Source: Sepioteuthis lessoniana (lineage: Eukaryota > Mollusca > Cephalopoda > Myopsida > Loliginidae). From it: a stretch of 64,000 nt of DNA. A program made the translations under genes and the position numbers. Below the pieces are notes generated by a model. The model was not told the DNA's origin, made no database searches, and saw only the letters and a list, made by a program, of their open reading frames with translations. This document shows positions 54,798 to 64,000 of the stretch, piece by piece. The stretch is taken from contig OY757904.1 of the NCBI GenBank assembly GCA_963585895.1, positions 91,611,757 through 91,675,756 on the forward strand, given 5' to 3'. The first letter of the stretch is position 1; every line of letters starts with the position of its first letter.

Positions 54798-55205
54798 ATC
54801 ATCATCATCATCATGTCATGCCACCAGCACGGATATCCCTGACCCTCTCTCGCTACTTTTCCCTATCGTTCATCACCTCTGGCAGGTCTTCTGGGTTACA
54901 TCCTGTATCCTCACACAGCTGGTGTATGTATTTTCTAGCTGGTCGTTCTGCTTTAGCTCGGCCATATGTGGTGGTCCATAGGAGTACATCACTTATGAGC
55001 TTGTCCCTGCTCCTCCAGCAGTGTCCTGTGTGCCTGGTTCGTTTAACTTGGATAGTTTTCGTGATGGGAGGCAGGTGGCCGTATAGTTGGTGCTTTGTGG
55101 GGTGTTGCCGCCAGGACTTGTTTAATATTGCTTGCAACAGTATCAGCTTTGTTAATTTTTTAATCATTGTTTTTAAAAGAAAATACTGTAGTAAAAATAA
55201 AGAAA
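54798..55205 (-). pseudogene. RTE-type LINE, 3' end
   Basis: The minus strand reads ILNKSWRQHPTKHQLYGHLP, VKRTRHTGHCWRSRDKLISD and LLWTTTYGRAKAERPARKYI, the C-terminal end of an RTE-type ORF2. Its 3' end closes with (ATG)n, seen on the plus strand as ATCATCATCATCATCATG, a terminal trinucleotide repeat typical of RTE elements. It is 5'-truncated. Confidence 0.75.
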
Positions 55206-55570
55206 TACTGTATACTTCATAATAGACAGCAACAGCAGATATGCATGGATAAGCTTAGGTTACTTCATCTTTGCTTATATTATTGAATATTGTAAGAAAT
55301 GTTAGTATGTATATATTTCAATATTGTATATCTTTTATGAAAACATTTTGACAATAGAATTTATACAATTTTTTCCCTCTCCAGTGTCAATTTCCTACCA
55401 AAAAGGCTTAATATCTAGGACATTAACTAACACATAGGTGTATAAATTTTATGCAAAATGAATCTGTTTAAATAATATCTGATTATTTTGAACAAAATAT
55501 ATTTTATAAGATGTATTTATTAGTTGAAAAACAATGCTGTAATCTAATTTGTAATTTCTTTGTTTTTTAG

Positions 55571-55681
55571 GTCTTTTAATAGCAGTAATATTTTTCAGGA
55601 CCAAGATAAACCTATCACTGTTCCTACTGTTGTTGTATTTAACAGAAAAGGAAAATTAGTGAAACAATGGGGTGATAATAT
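55571..55681 (+). CDS. PAM: PAM exon: PAL blade
   Basis: It lies between TTTTAG and GTGAGT. It reads SFNSSNIFQDQDKPITVPTV and then VVFNRKGKLVKQWGDN, ending in a split Met codon (phase 2). The NRKGKLVKQWG repeat is typical of the PAL propeller. Confidence 0.92.
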
Positions 55682-55995
55682 GTGAGTAAAACGTCTTTTC
55701 TAGTTCATTCAATCAATTGTAGAGGCTTGAATCAAACAAAAGAGTTTACTTTGAATTAAGGTGACATTTTTAAAAATCTATTGATAGGATATATAAGACA
55801 TATATCCAACTGTCCGTTTGTATATATAAAAACTATATCTAAATGTGATCTTTGGAAAATATTCTTCATTCATATTAACTTTCTGCACAATGAAGAATTT
55901 TTTTTTTTCTTTTCTTTTCTTTTAAAGAATGTGAGGGTATTGTATAATTAAAACATTTAATTTTATTCTTATTTTTTTGCCTGACATTTTTATAG

Positions 55996-56068
55996 GTTTT
56001 TCATGCCACATGGAATCACTGTTGATCATAATAGCTCTGTCTGGATCACAGATGTTGCACTGCATCAG
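55996..56068 (+). CDS. PAM: PAM exon: PAL zinc histidine
   Basis: It lies between TTATAG and GTGAGT and ends in phase 0. It reads FFMPHGITVDHNSSVWITDV and then ALHQ. PHG holds the first zinc ligand of PAL, and WITDVALHQ is the signature of the family. Confidence 0.94.
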
Positions 56069-56117
56069 GTGAGTCTCAATTTTTATTAACTTTTTTTCAT
56101 TTTTAATGCTCAGTTTG

Positions 56118-58420
56118 ATTCCTTCATCATCAAATGTTGTAACTCAGAGTCCCCTGACTCTGTCTCTCTATCACCATCTGCCCTGACAGGTCTTCTAGTC
56201 TGCATCTAGTGTCCACACAGAGTTGATGTATATAAGTCTTAACTGGCCAGCCAACACTGGTGTATCCTTGTGTAGAAGTCTATAGAAGAACATTACCTAT
56301 GAGTTCATCCTTCTCCAGCAATGCCAAGCATGTCTTATTCATCTTACAGTTTATGAGATGGAAGATAAGTAGCTGTATTGCTGCTGTTTTGCAGGATACT
56401 GCTTCCAGGATTTGTTCAAAACAACATGAAGCATCCTTGTGCAGTTCCCATCTAGCTTTTCCCTAAGTGTTTTGAGTCTAGGTGATGCATCCATACTGCT
56501 TGGAAAAAATCCTATATTATTTTATCAGAGATTGATTTTTCCATATGATTGACAACCTGTCAATAGCAGTCCATGTCTTCCTTATGCTTGTGTTAATATT
56601 GGTTTCAGCAGATGAGATATGTGAACTGGTCTACTTATTTCAGAGGCTAATCATTTAATGTGAATTGAAATTTATGAAATCTGTTTTATCTGCATTCACA
56701 TAGAAACCATTATCTCTTGCTTCAGGCTATGCAGTAGAGATTCAGCTTGGGCAGGTGTATTTACGAAAAGTGCTAGATCATCTGTGTAGTTTTCTGTAGT
56801 TGGTTTCAGAAGTCTTGTCGAAGAAGAATCAACCTATTGGACGCTAGTCAACTCACTTAACTTGCAAAATGAACTGATGGATGTGCATCAATCAGACCTC
56901 AGCAAAATGCTGCGGTTTTCCACTTCAAACTTAGTCTCTTTTATCTTCATCAAATCTCGCCACTTCACATAGGCTTATCTTGTTCTCCATAAAACAAGTC
57001 ACACCTCTTGCTTCCTTTTCTTCTTCTGATTTCCACGTGCTGGCAGCAGAGAGAGCACACCTTCTTTTTCTTTGAGGTAAGATTGTTCGTGGCATTACTA
57101 CTACATTTTCATTTGTCATAATTTCTGCAGGATATTGTCTGCTTCTTGTCTTGTTTAAGTGAAGTCATTTTCTTTTATTAGATCTATTGATGTTTGTAGT
57201 ATGTAATCTAGGTAGTTAATGTACATCCTTGCAGTACTCCAACAACCATGTCAAAGAAGTCAGTGTCACCATCAGAAAAGCAAACTATTACTTTTGTGTT
57301 TTTGTAAAGCATCATTACAACAATAACAGTTTCTTTGGGGAGATCATATGCTCATAGTATTTGCTCCATCTTTCCTCTGTATATGGAATCAAATGCTTTG
57401 AAGAAATCTATGCCTTAAGATTTTTTTTTACACATCCTCCTTCAATGATTCAGAATCTGTAAAATTGTGAATTGATTTTTTGAAAGCCATCCTGATTTTT
57501 CCTAAAAATTCTCTCAACTTCATCAGATATGATTGAGGAACTGGCTTTAGCAGTAAGATTTATGCTTCCGTAGTTCTTAGTTATTCCAAGGTCAACTTTC
57601 TCTATTTTTAATTGTTTATACACAGTATTGTATAATTGAAGAAGTATGTTATCAAATTTACTTGTTTTCCATCCTTCAGGTGGTATTTCATCAAGGTCTG
57701 CAGCTTTTCTGCTTTTATTTTTTTTTCAGTACTGTGTGAAGTTCTTACTCTGTAAACTGCTCTAGTTTGATGTCTCATTAGCTATTATTAATATTTTAGA
57801 TAGGTTTATCAATGATTACAAGTGTTTTCAAGGAGATTCTTGAAGTGTTCTTTCCACATTTGGAAACTTTCTTCTTGGCTGGCAGCTTTTAGGTTGATCT
57901 ACTCACTTCATTTACTGTCTGCCATGCTAATTGTTATTGTCTATATTCAACTGAATTTCTTATTTTATTGATTTGGTCTTGGATGTATTCTAGTTGTTCT
58001 TTTTAGTATGTCTTAGTTCTCTCAGGTCTTTCTTGAATTTTTGTGCATTGGCATTTGTTGGGTTTCTTTTATCAAGTAAGGATGTTTTTTTCATGTTTTC
58101 TTGTTTTTGTCTAATTGCTATTGACTCTCAGGGTGCTCCACATTTGGCTCTTGGTTGAGTTGGTATGCATTCAGCTGCTGCTTCTGGATTGGCAAAAACA
58201 GTTTTCATATCATTTGGAGTATTTCTTCCAGATGTCTCTTGAAGAGCATCAAACTTATTTCTTACAGTATATTGATTGTTTACATCACTATTAGCAAGTG
58301 AGGACCAGTCATATCATTAAACTTTGCCTGTTTGTTTCTTATTTCTGCATAGACTCAAGTGAATCTTAGCTGAGATGATTTTGTGATCATAAGATACTCC
58401 ATTCATTATTTTATGATAGT
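56118..58420 (-). pseudogene. RTE-type LINE, RT and 3' end, decayed
   Basis: Broken minus-strand frames include KAFDSIYRGKMEQIL, MMLYKNTKVIVCFSDGDTDF, VVGVLQGCT and NYTDDLALFVNTPAQAESLL, the catalytic YxDD. The 3' end near 56118 has TCATCATC. A solo LTR (56795-57105) cuts it inside the YTDD-adjacent sequence. It is a separate copy from 54798-55205, both on the minus strand. Confidence 0.75.
56795..57105 (+). mobile_element. solo LTR, family B, inside the RTE LINE
   Basis: It starts TGTAGTTGG and ends ACTACTACA (311 bp). It is flanked by TTTTC on both sides (56790-56794 and 57106-57110), an exact 5-bp target-site duplication. It matches the LTR at 1116-1430 along its length. Confidence 0.9.
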
Positions 58421-58424
58421 ACTA

Positions 58425-59058
58425 TTATCTTAAGCTTAAAGTTTTGGCTTGGTAAGAGGACTGGAAGTATTAGAAATCAGAGGGAGGGTTGAGACCATTC
58501 AAACTACAGTTATCATTGAGAACTGCTTAAGTACTGAGAAGGATTCAACAGACCTGAGGAGACTTGCTGTCATTCAGACTCCGGTAAAAGACCACCAGCC
58601 AATACTGGTATGAAAAGATTGCAAAGAATAATAAACAAACAAAAAATTTAAATGGTCACCTTTATTTCCAGTGAAACGGCATACAACCAAAATGAACATT
58701 ATCATGTATTATTTATTACCAAACTCTACAACATTGAATGCCCATTAACCAATGATAAAATTGCAACACCTCTGTAACCAAAAATAAAATTGCATATGAG
58801 GTGTCCTTATATTTAGACTGCTACATATTCATATTTTTGGTTGTAGAATTTCAATGCTGTAAAGTTTAGTAATTTTTTTATAAAAAATTATGGGTGTACT
58901 TATTTATGGTTAGTACTGTGTATGTATCTGTGTGTGTGCATGCATGCATGTATGTATGTGTGTGTTTGTATATGATATATATATATAATATATGTTTATT
59001 TGCATTCATAACTATATAGTAGTTTTATCATAATCTAATAAAAATGTTATATTTTCAG
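58425..59058 (+). other. PAM intron, nothing recognised; microsatellite at 58930-58995
   Basis: A GT/ATGC/AT-type simple repeat lies at about 58930-58995. Nothing else is identified. Confidence 0.5.
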
Positions 59059-59198
59059 GTATTTCGCTTTCCAGCTGGGGAAACTAAACCTGATTTAGAA
59101 TTGGGTGAAAGATTTCGTCCTGGAAATGACAATCAGCATTTCTGTAAACCTGCTGATGTTGCTGTTATGAGTGATGGCCAGTTTTTTGTAGCTGATGG
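59059..59198 (+). CDS. PAM: PAM exon: PAL, NHFC/QHFC region
   Basis: It lies between TTTCAG and GTAAGT (phase 2 exit). It reads [20 protein letters not shown], then [20 protein letters not shown], then QFFVADG. It ends just before the YCN(S)RI block expected in the next exon. I could not find that exon between 59199 and 64000, so the gene probably continues outside the window. Confidence 0.93.
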
Positions 59199-60529
59199 GT
59201 AAGTGTTGCTGCTAAAATAATACATAGTTTGTTTTTGTGCATGTTTTTTCCTTTGTCAGCAATAGTGAAAGAAGATTTGATTTTTTTACTCTTTTGCATA
59301 ATTTTGATTTAAGAATAAACACACTTGAGAAATAAAGCTAGTACTATCAGAGTGCTTGGATTTGGATATATCCGAAAAGAAATCTTATGCTCATGTTGGT
59401 TGCAAATATTTCTGTGCTTTTTAGTTTTATGATATCACTTAAATTCTTTCTTGAATTTTACAAAACAAATGAGAATTTACATACAAAACATTCAACAATT
59501 TTAGTAACACTCTGATAATAGATATAAAATTATTTAACAATTTTAATATTTTATTTTAGTACAGTTTAGTGTGATGATTTATTTCAATTCAAGACAAATT
59601 TACTTTTTAGAATTTTGATTCAAATTGATTTTAAAACAGAAATGTGCGTTAATATATAGTATACATTTTATCAATATGCAACCATGAATAAAATCTAAAC
59701 TTTTTTGGTTTTTGTGAATTTAAAAAGAAAATAAAAATGATTTTTAAAGAATCAAATAAAAAGGTTGATTAATTTCAAAGAATACGATGAAATTTTTCTT
59801 GCCTAACCCTGGCATAAGTATATTCAGACACTAATGCTCTGATATTTATTGAATTTCATTATCATAGCTACTTGTAATTTAGCATTAAATTTTAAATAAT
59901 CATTTTTTTAATGAAAGTAACATAAAATAATCTGGATTTATCCATGATTTATTATATTATCATTTATTAAGAGAGATAAATTTTGGTTTGATTTGCAATG
60001 TTACTGTCTGCCTTTGATTGTTTTTTAATTTCAAGTTTAATTAATGTAAGAGAATATGTTTAATTCAATTTTCATGTGTTGTTTATATGAAACTAGCTGA
60101 AATTCCTGGTGATTCCTAGGACAACAAACTGGAGAAGTAACATTAACTGTAACACTCATTTGTATTCATTAATAAAATGTTTGCTTTCTCCCTAAACAAA
60201 TTCAGTAAAGATAAATAGATGAATCAATTATTTAGCAAAAATCAAGTAACTGAAGATTGCTTTTTACCCTTTATACTTCTCAATCGGTGATTTGAAAAGT
60301 AAATTTTAGAGCAAAAAATTGCTTTATTTGACTAAGTAAACAATTTGTTTATAAAAGCTATTCACAAAACAATAGTTTCTTTATAAAGATCATAAAAAAC
60401 TTCATTTTGAATGAATAACAAAACAGTTATTTGCCAAAATTTGACTTGTAAAGCTCAATATGCAAATCATTTATCTCCATTAAACCAGAATTACTAAGTT
60501 ATTGAAGGTACCAGAGGATTACTGCAAGG
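59199..60529 (+). other. PAM intron, nothing recognised
   Basis: AT-rich sequence. The next PAL exon (YCNSRI-type) was looked for here and not found. Confidence 0.5.
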
Positions 60530-60740
60530 TGTGACGGGGAAATTGACTAAAATCCCTAAACGGGACTTTATTTTTGCACGTGTGAAGACGGGGCAGGTTG
60601 GCACTTGATCCCCTACAGAAATAAGTCCTGTTCAGAGTTCTTTTCTCAGGCAGATAAGAACTGGCATATTACGTGAGGGAATAATTTAGGGCCAGACTGG
60701 CCACCGCTGGCAAAGGGGTCCAAAATTTCACACTATCACA
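60530..60740 (-). repeat. putative 3' LTR of the gmr1-like element
   Basis: The block begins TGTGACGGGG and ends CACTATCACA, with TGTGA/TCACA as inverted termini. It is GC-richer than the flanking intron. The partner LTR would lie beyond 64000, so the boundary on the internal side is a proposal. Confidence 0.5.
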
Positions 60741-60984
60741 CATCCACCAGGCCGCTAAACTTCTTCCCCTTAGATAATAGAAGAATACGGGCCTATAGGT
60801 CTTAGTTGTAATAATATTAATATTGCTACAGTCGGCAACTCCGGTTTCCCGTGTGATTCTTTAGGAATTAATAGGACAGTTCTAAGCAAGATAATGTAAG
60901 GCGAATAGAAGCTGAAAGGAAAGCATGGAATAATAACATAGACCACATGGTAAAATGAAAATACATAGGTTCTTTACTACGGTT

Positions 60985-61006
60985 ATATATATATATATAT
61001 ATATAC
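60985..61006. repeat. (AT)n microsatellite
   Basis: A short AT run lies within the element's 3' region. Confidence 0.85.
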
Positions 61007-61639
61007 GTTCAAAATGTCAAAGATATATAATAGGATAGTCCATGAATATAAATGTCTTTTCCTGGCTCTTATCCTTTTTCCAAATTGAGAGAGAGAGTGG
61101 TAACAAAATTTGGGTGTAACGGAAAAATGTCCCAAAGTTACTTATCTTATTTTTTTGACGGGGTTCCACTGGAGAATTTCTCTTCTTTCACGGGCTAACA
61201 GACTTTGTACTGTTTTTAATGCTGGCTTGAAGGATTTTGGAGTCCCTCGTGTCTCAGTCTTTTTGTCTTTAGCCCGGAGTAAAAATGGCTATCGTCCGTC
61301 TGCCACGAGACTTGCCCAAAAACTACCTTTTTTTGTATTTACTTCCGTTCAGGGGAAGGGAACCCCACTTCCGTTTGGGGTCCCCCCACCAATCATTTGG
61401 CTTCATTTTCTCCTTCCCCTTCCGATGTCCGCGACCCAAGGTCACTTAGGTGCGAACATCTGTGTGACCCACATTCTCTCATAACGGTCACTTTTTGACT
61501 GCTAGATAATGTTAGTTCAACGGGGGGGGGGGGAGTATCATTCCCACCTCCTCGTCTCCGTGAGCCATCACGTGACACCTCCTTCCTTAAGAGAAGAAAG
61601 GGGGATGAATAGAAATACCATAAAAAAAAAAGGTAATTC

Positions 61640-62150
61640 AATTCACTGTTCTTTCTCCTTTTCTTTCACTTTTTTTTTCTCACTTTACTTTTCTTTCATC
61701 CCCTTTCTTCTTCACGCTTTGATGAATTCTTTCCTTTTTCCTTTTTTCGTCCTTCCTAATTTTCACTATAGGGGAAAACAATTTCACTTCTCTTTCTTTC
61801 TCTCTCTCTCTCCCTTTTCTTTTTCTTTAATCTCGTTTTCCTTTCTTTCTTTTTCTCTCTCGGCTTTTGGCCGTATCATATTTCAAATCTTGAGGAGGTA
61901 ACTCCCTTTTTCTTTCTTTCTTTCTTCGTCACTTTTGACGACCTTATAAGCTTGGTTATTGAGCTCTGGGGGAAGAAACTTCCTTTTCTTTTCTCTCTTT
62001 CCCCTCTTCGTCACTTGTTGACGAACCACTTTCTCGTCCATCTCATATTTCAACATTGGGGACGAGAATTCCTCATTTCCTTTAGTTTCTCTCTCTCTCT
62101 CTTTCTTTCTCTCAACAACTATGAAAGAATATTCTGCTACTACATTTTCG
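61640..62150 (-). repeat. pyrimidine-rich degenerate tandem units with hairpins
   Basis: On the plus strand the block is a CT-rich array of about four units of 80-100 bp. Each unit holds a small stem-loop: CGGCTTTTGGCCG (near 61860), GTCACTTTTGAC (near 61929), GTCACTTGTTGAC (near 62011) and CGTCC...GGGACG (62034-62065). It separates the gag frame from the 3' LTR of the gmr1-like element. Confidence 0.65.
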
Positions 62151-62157
62151 TGGGGCG

Positions 62158-63999
62158 TTAGAGAAATAAACTTGGGTACTTTTTTATTAATTTTTCTAAG
62201 CCCTCTCTCTCTGAAACAGACAACTGGCCTAATTTTTCCTCGAATTTATTCGGCATTGCCGAGTTCTCAATTTTTCGAGGTTGGCTTTCTTGACGGACAT
62301 ATCTCTTCAATTTGTTTGTGTGACACACTTGTGTCTGCTTCTTTCCCTCGTGGGTATCAATTCTATATGTCCTCTTGTCTATCCTCCGTGTTACTACATA
62401 AGGACCTATATATCGTCCACCACCGTGGGGTCCTTTATTCGATGATAGTAGCAGGACTTCGTCGCCCTTTTCAAATTCTTCCTTCTTAGCCACTTGTGAG
62501 GGTCCTCTTATTTTCCTCTTATCCTCTCGATAAGTATTAGGGAATTTATTCCTAATACTCGTTGGACCTTCATCTTTTCTCTGACGACTGGTCCTTTTCT
62601 CTTTCCGTTTATTGAGGTGTGGAAGGTTCACTTCTTTTCTTTCCACCTTCTCACTTTGCGAGCGACTATGTCGTTTGTGCCGCCCACGTGGCTCAGCCGC
62701 CATCTTGTCTTCCTGTTTGGCGTTCATTCTCACCATCTTTTTTTCTTCATTTTTGGCGCTCATTTTCGCCAACTTCTTTTCATGTTTGGCATTCATTCTC
62801 GCCATCTTTCCATCTTCATTTATGGCGCTATTTTTCGCCATCTTTTCCGGGTGACACTTTTTTGTTCTTACTTCATTTCCCAGTATGAGGGAAATTCCTT
62901 TCATAGGTAGTTTATCTACCACACCAACTTTCATAGGTCCATTTTTCCACTGGGACTTAAGGGTTATTTTACATAGCGGTATTTTTACCCTCTTTCCGCT
63001 GATACCCTCTATCATCACAGTCTCACGTGTTGCTTCTATTACCCCTTTAGGTAATTTACTTCGTAGAAGTAACGACTGAGATGCTCCGGTATCTCGTAAA
63101 ATTGAGACTTCCACTGGTCCTCCGTGTGGGCCTCTTATCATCCCTTTTTTCGTCCAGGGTCGATAGGATTGGTTCCCTCTAGGTGTTGTTACAGCTCCTT
63201 GAGGTTTTCTCGGCTGGGCCTGGTTTCTTTCAGGACCTTTTCCAAGCTGACACCTTATGGCTATGTGACCAGCCTTTCCGCATTTGTAGCAGACCACTGT
63301 TCTGCTGCTACTTTGGAAGGTCCTCCTATTTTCTTCCTTAGGTCTTAACTCAGCTTTAAACTTCACTCTATTTCCCGTGAAGGTTTTTTCCTTTGTCTTT
63401 CGGTGTGTGAGGATGTATTCGTCTGCTAGTGCAGCCATTTCATAAGTCACGTCAGTTTTTCTTTCACTTAGGTGAACCCTGACTTCTTCTGGCACACAGT
63501 TTAAAAATTCTTCAGCTAATATTAGCTGCCGGAGTTTCTCAGCGTCTCCGTCTATCCTCTTAGAGTCACACCACTTATCCAGTGCATTCTCTTTTTCTCT
63601 CAGAAATTCCACATAAGACTGGTTTTCAGTTTTTCTCTGTGTTCTGAATTTCTGTCTATAAGCTTCTGGAACCAACTCGAAGCTTTTTAGAACCGCTGCT
63701 TTCACCAAATCGTAGTCGGCGCAACTTTCTGTGGGCAGGGTTGCATATGCTCTCTGTGCTTTTCCTGTCAGCACAGTTTGGAGTAGCATTGACCAGCATT
63801 CTTTCGGCCATCCAAGATTTAGTGCTGTTCGCTCAAAATGTGCGAAGTATCCATCCACGTTGGCTTCTTCAAATTTTGGGACTAGCCTCGCTTGCTTCGT
63901 TACTTCGAAACTGTCATGGCTTTCTTTGCGTCCTCTTATTGCCAAGTCGACTTCTCGCAGCCTTGTTTCTTGCTGAATTTTTATTTTCTCCAGTTCCAT
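62158..63999 (-). CDS. gag-pro: gag-protease with GPY/F module, 5' end off the window
   Basis: It spans 613 residues and is open at the right edge. Gag has a SCAN-like capsid region (FEEANVDGYFAHFERTALNL, GWPKECWSMLLQTVLTGKAQ). One knuckle is present, CYKCGKAGHIAIRC (near 63290), followed by an aspartic protease with RDTGASQSLLL and LILGNEV. Next is a Lys/Met/Glu-rich stretch with about three repeats of the MARMNAKHEKK type where an integrase core would be expected. Then comes a GPY/F-like module: FEKGDEVLLL, GRYIGPYVV and QVCHTNKLKRYV. The end is LEKLIKKYPSLF, the usual lead-in to RT, and then a stop; a neighbouring frame continues briefly (YFSNAPRKC). The frame is long and clean despite the missing enzymes. 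Confidence 0.8.
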   Translation of the reverse strand: MELEKIKIQQETRLREVDLAIRGRKESHDSFEVTKQARLVPKFEEANVDGYFAHFERTALNLGWPKECWSMLLQTVLTGKAQRAYATLPTESCADYDLVKAAVLKSFELVPEAYRQKFRTQRKTENQSYVEFLREKENALDKWCDSKRIDGDAEKLRQLILAEEFLNCVPEEVRVHLSERKTDVTYEMAALADEYILTHRKTKEKTFTGNRVKFKAELRPKEENRRTFQSSSRTVVCYKCGKAGHIAIRCQLGKGPERNQAQPRKPQGAVTTPRGNQSYRPWTKKGMIRGPHGGPVEVSILRDTGASQSLLLRSKLPKGVIEATRETVMIEGISGKRVKIPLCKITLKSQWKNGPMKVGVVDKLPMKGISLILGNEVRTKKCHPEKMAKNSAINEDGKMARMNAKHEKKLAKMSAKNEEKKMVRMNAKQEDKMAAEPRGRHKRHSRSQSEKVERKEVNLPHLNKRKEKRTSRQRKDEGPTSIRNKFPNTYREDKRKIRGPSQVAKKEEFEKGDEVLLLSSNKGPHGGGRYIGPYVVTRRIDKRTYRIDTHEGKKQTQVCHTNKLKRYVRQESQPRKIENSAMPNKFEEKLGQLSVSEREGLEKLIKKYPSLFL

Positions 64000-64000
64000 T

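Larger units (their letters stand above)
16709..59198 (+). other. PAM: PAM gene, internal part (15 exons)
   Basis: The gene encodes the bifunctional enzyme that converts glycine-extended peptides to C-terminal amides in the secretory pathway. PHM hydroxylates the glycine alpha-carbon using copper, ascorbate and oxygen. PAL then cleaves off glyoxylate. Fifteen exons totalling 1406 bp give about 468 residues. PHM copper ligands are all present: HH (exon at 17890), H in QVHY (31950), HSH (42348) and M in DEMC (52042). PAL residues seen are R in FHRG and H in PHG. The N-terminus (signal peptide, first PHM strand) and the C-terminal half of PAL are not in the visible exons. Introns reach 8.5 kb and are filled with transposons. 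Confidence 0.94.
60530..64000 (-). mobile_element. gmr1-like LTR element lacking RT, cut by the window end
   Basis: A minus-strand gag-protease-GPY/F reading frame (62158-63999) enters from the right edge. The left boundary is an LTR-like block at 60530-60740. Only 1.4 kb of non-coding, pyrimidine-rich sequence lies between them, so RT and RNase H are absent. A GPY/F integrase end placed before the RT position is the mark of gmr1-like Ty3/gypsy elements. Whether this is a one-off deletion or a family is not decidable here. Confidence 0.65.

Noticed and set aside
59199..60529. The next PAL exon (YCNSRI-type)
   Set aside because: No reading frame with this motif and AG/GT borders was found.
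61509..61901. Plus-strand frames rich in Ser and Phe near 61.5-62.2 kb
   Set aside because: Products of the pyrimidine-rich array; low complexity and no homology recognised.
1..64000. CRISPR arrays, operons, bacterial promoters or a prophage
   Set aside because: The window is clearly eukaryotic, with spliced exons, SINEs and LINEs; simple repeats lack spacer structure.

Overview
This is a eukaryotic, AT-rich, intron- and transposon-dense animal locus. The host gene is peptidylglycine alpha-amidating monooxygenase (PAM). The tRNA-headed SINEs with ACCAAACCA-type tails, the Penelope-like element, the gmr1-like and related LTR elements and the Tx1-, I- and RTE-type LINEs together suggest a mollusc, most likely a coleoid cephalopod such as an octopus. 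That assignment is inference. Nothing looks prokaryotic.

Host gene: fifteen internal PAM exons lie on the + strand between 16709 and 59198. All have AG/GT borders and compatible phases. In order they encode most of the copper monooxygenase (PHM) domain, a short linker and the first half of the lyase (PAL) domain. The N-terminal exons lie left of the window, or at least left of the transposon nest. The C-terminal PAL exons lie beyond 64000 or beyond the last LTR element.

Left part (1-16.5 kb): a decayed LTR-element integrase (1-1041) is followed by a solo LTR inside a short tandem duplication. Then comes a three-level nest. A ~3.3 kb DNA transposon with ~190-bp inverted ends (2458-16498, 4-bp TSD AAGA, Sola-like) contains a ~4.6 kb LTR retrotransposon (2996-13731, 5-bp TSD GTTGT). 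A nearly intact 6.2 kb Tx1-type LINE on the minus strand (3146-9311, 14-bp TSD) sits inside the 5' LTR of that element. The LTR carries a tRNA-Phe-like segment, and the sequence after the LTR is antisense to the 5' end of tRNA-Phe.

Introns (16.7-60 kb): they hold SINEs of at least two head types that share a tail hairpin with an I-type LINE, LTR-element fragments, two mariner remnants, a full Penelope-like element with a 784-codon ORF and hammerhead-like motifs (27.5-30.4 kb), a second complete but decayed LTR element (35642-39707, TSD TAGAG), an I-type LINE with an inserted LTR-like block (45.5-47.9 kb), an inverted LTR/RNase H chimera (50.9-51.65 kb), two RTE LINE fragments and a solo LTR with TSD TTTTC.

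Right end (60.5-64 kb): a minus-strand gmr1-like LTR element has an open gag-protease-GPY/F reading frame but no reverse transcriptase between it and its 3' LTR. A pyrimidine-rich block with repeated small hairpins lies there instead.

Calls rest on reading translations and repeats by eye. No alignment or database search was run.
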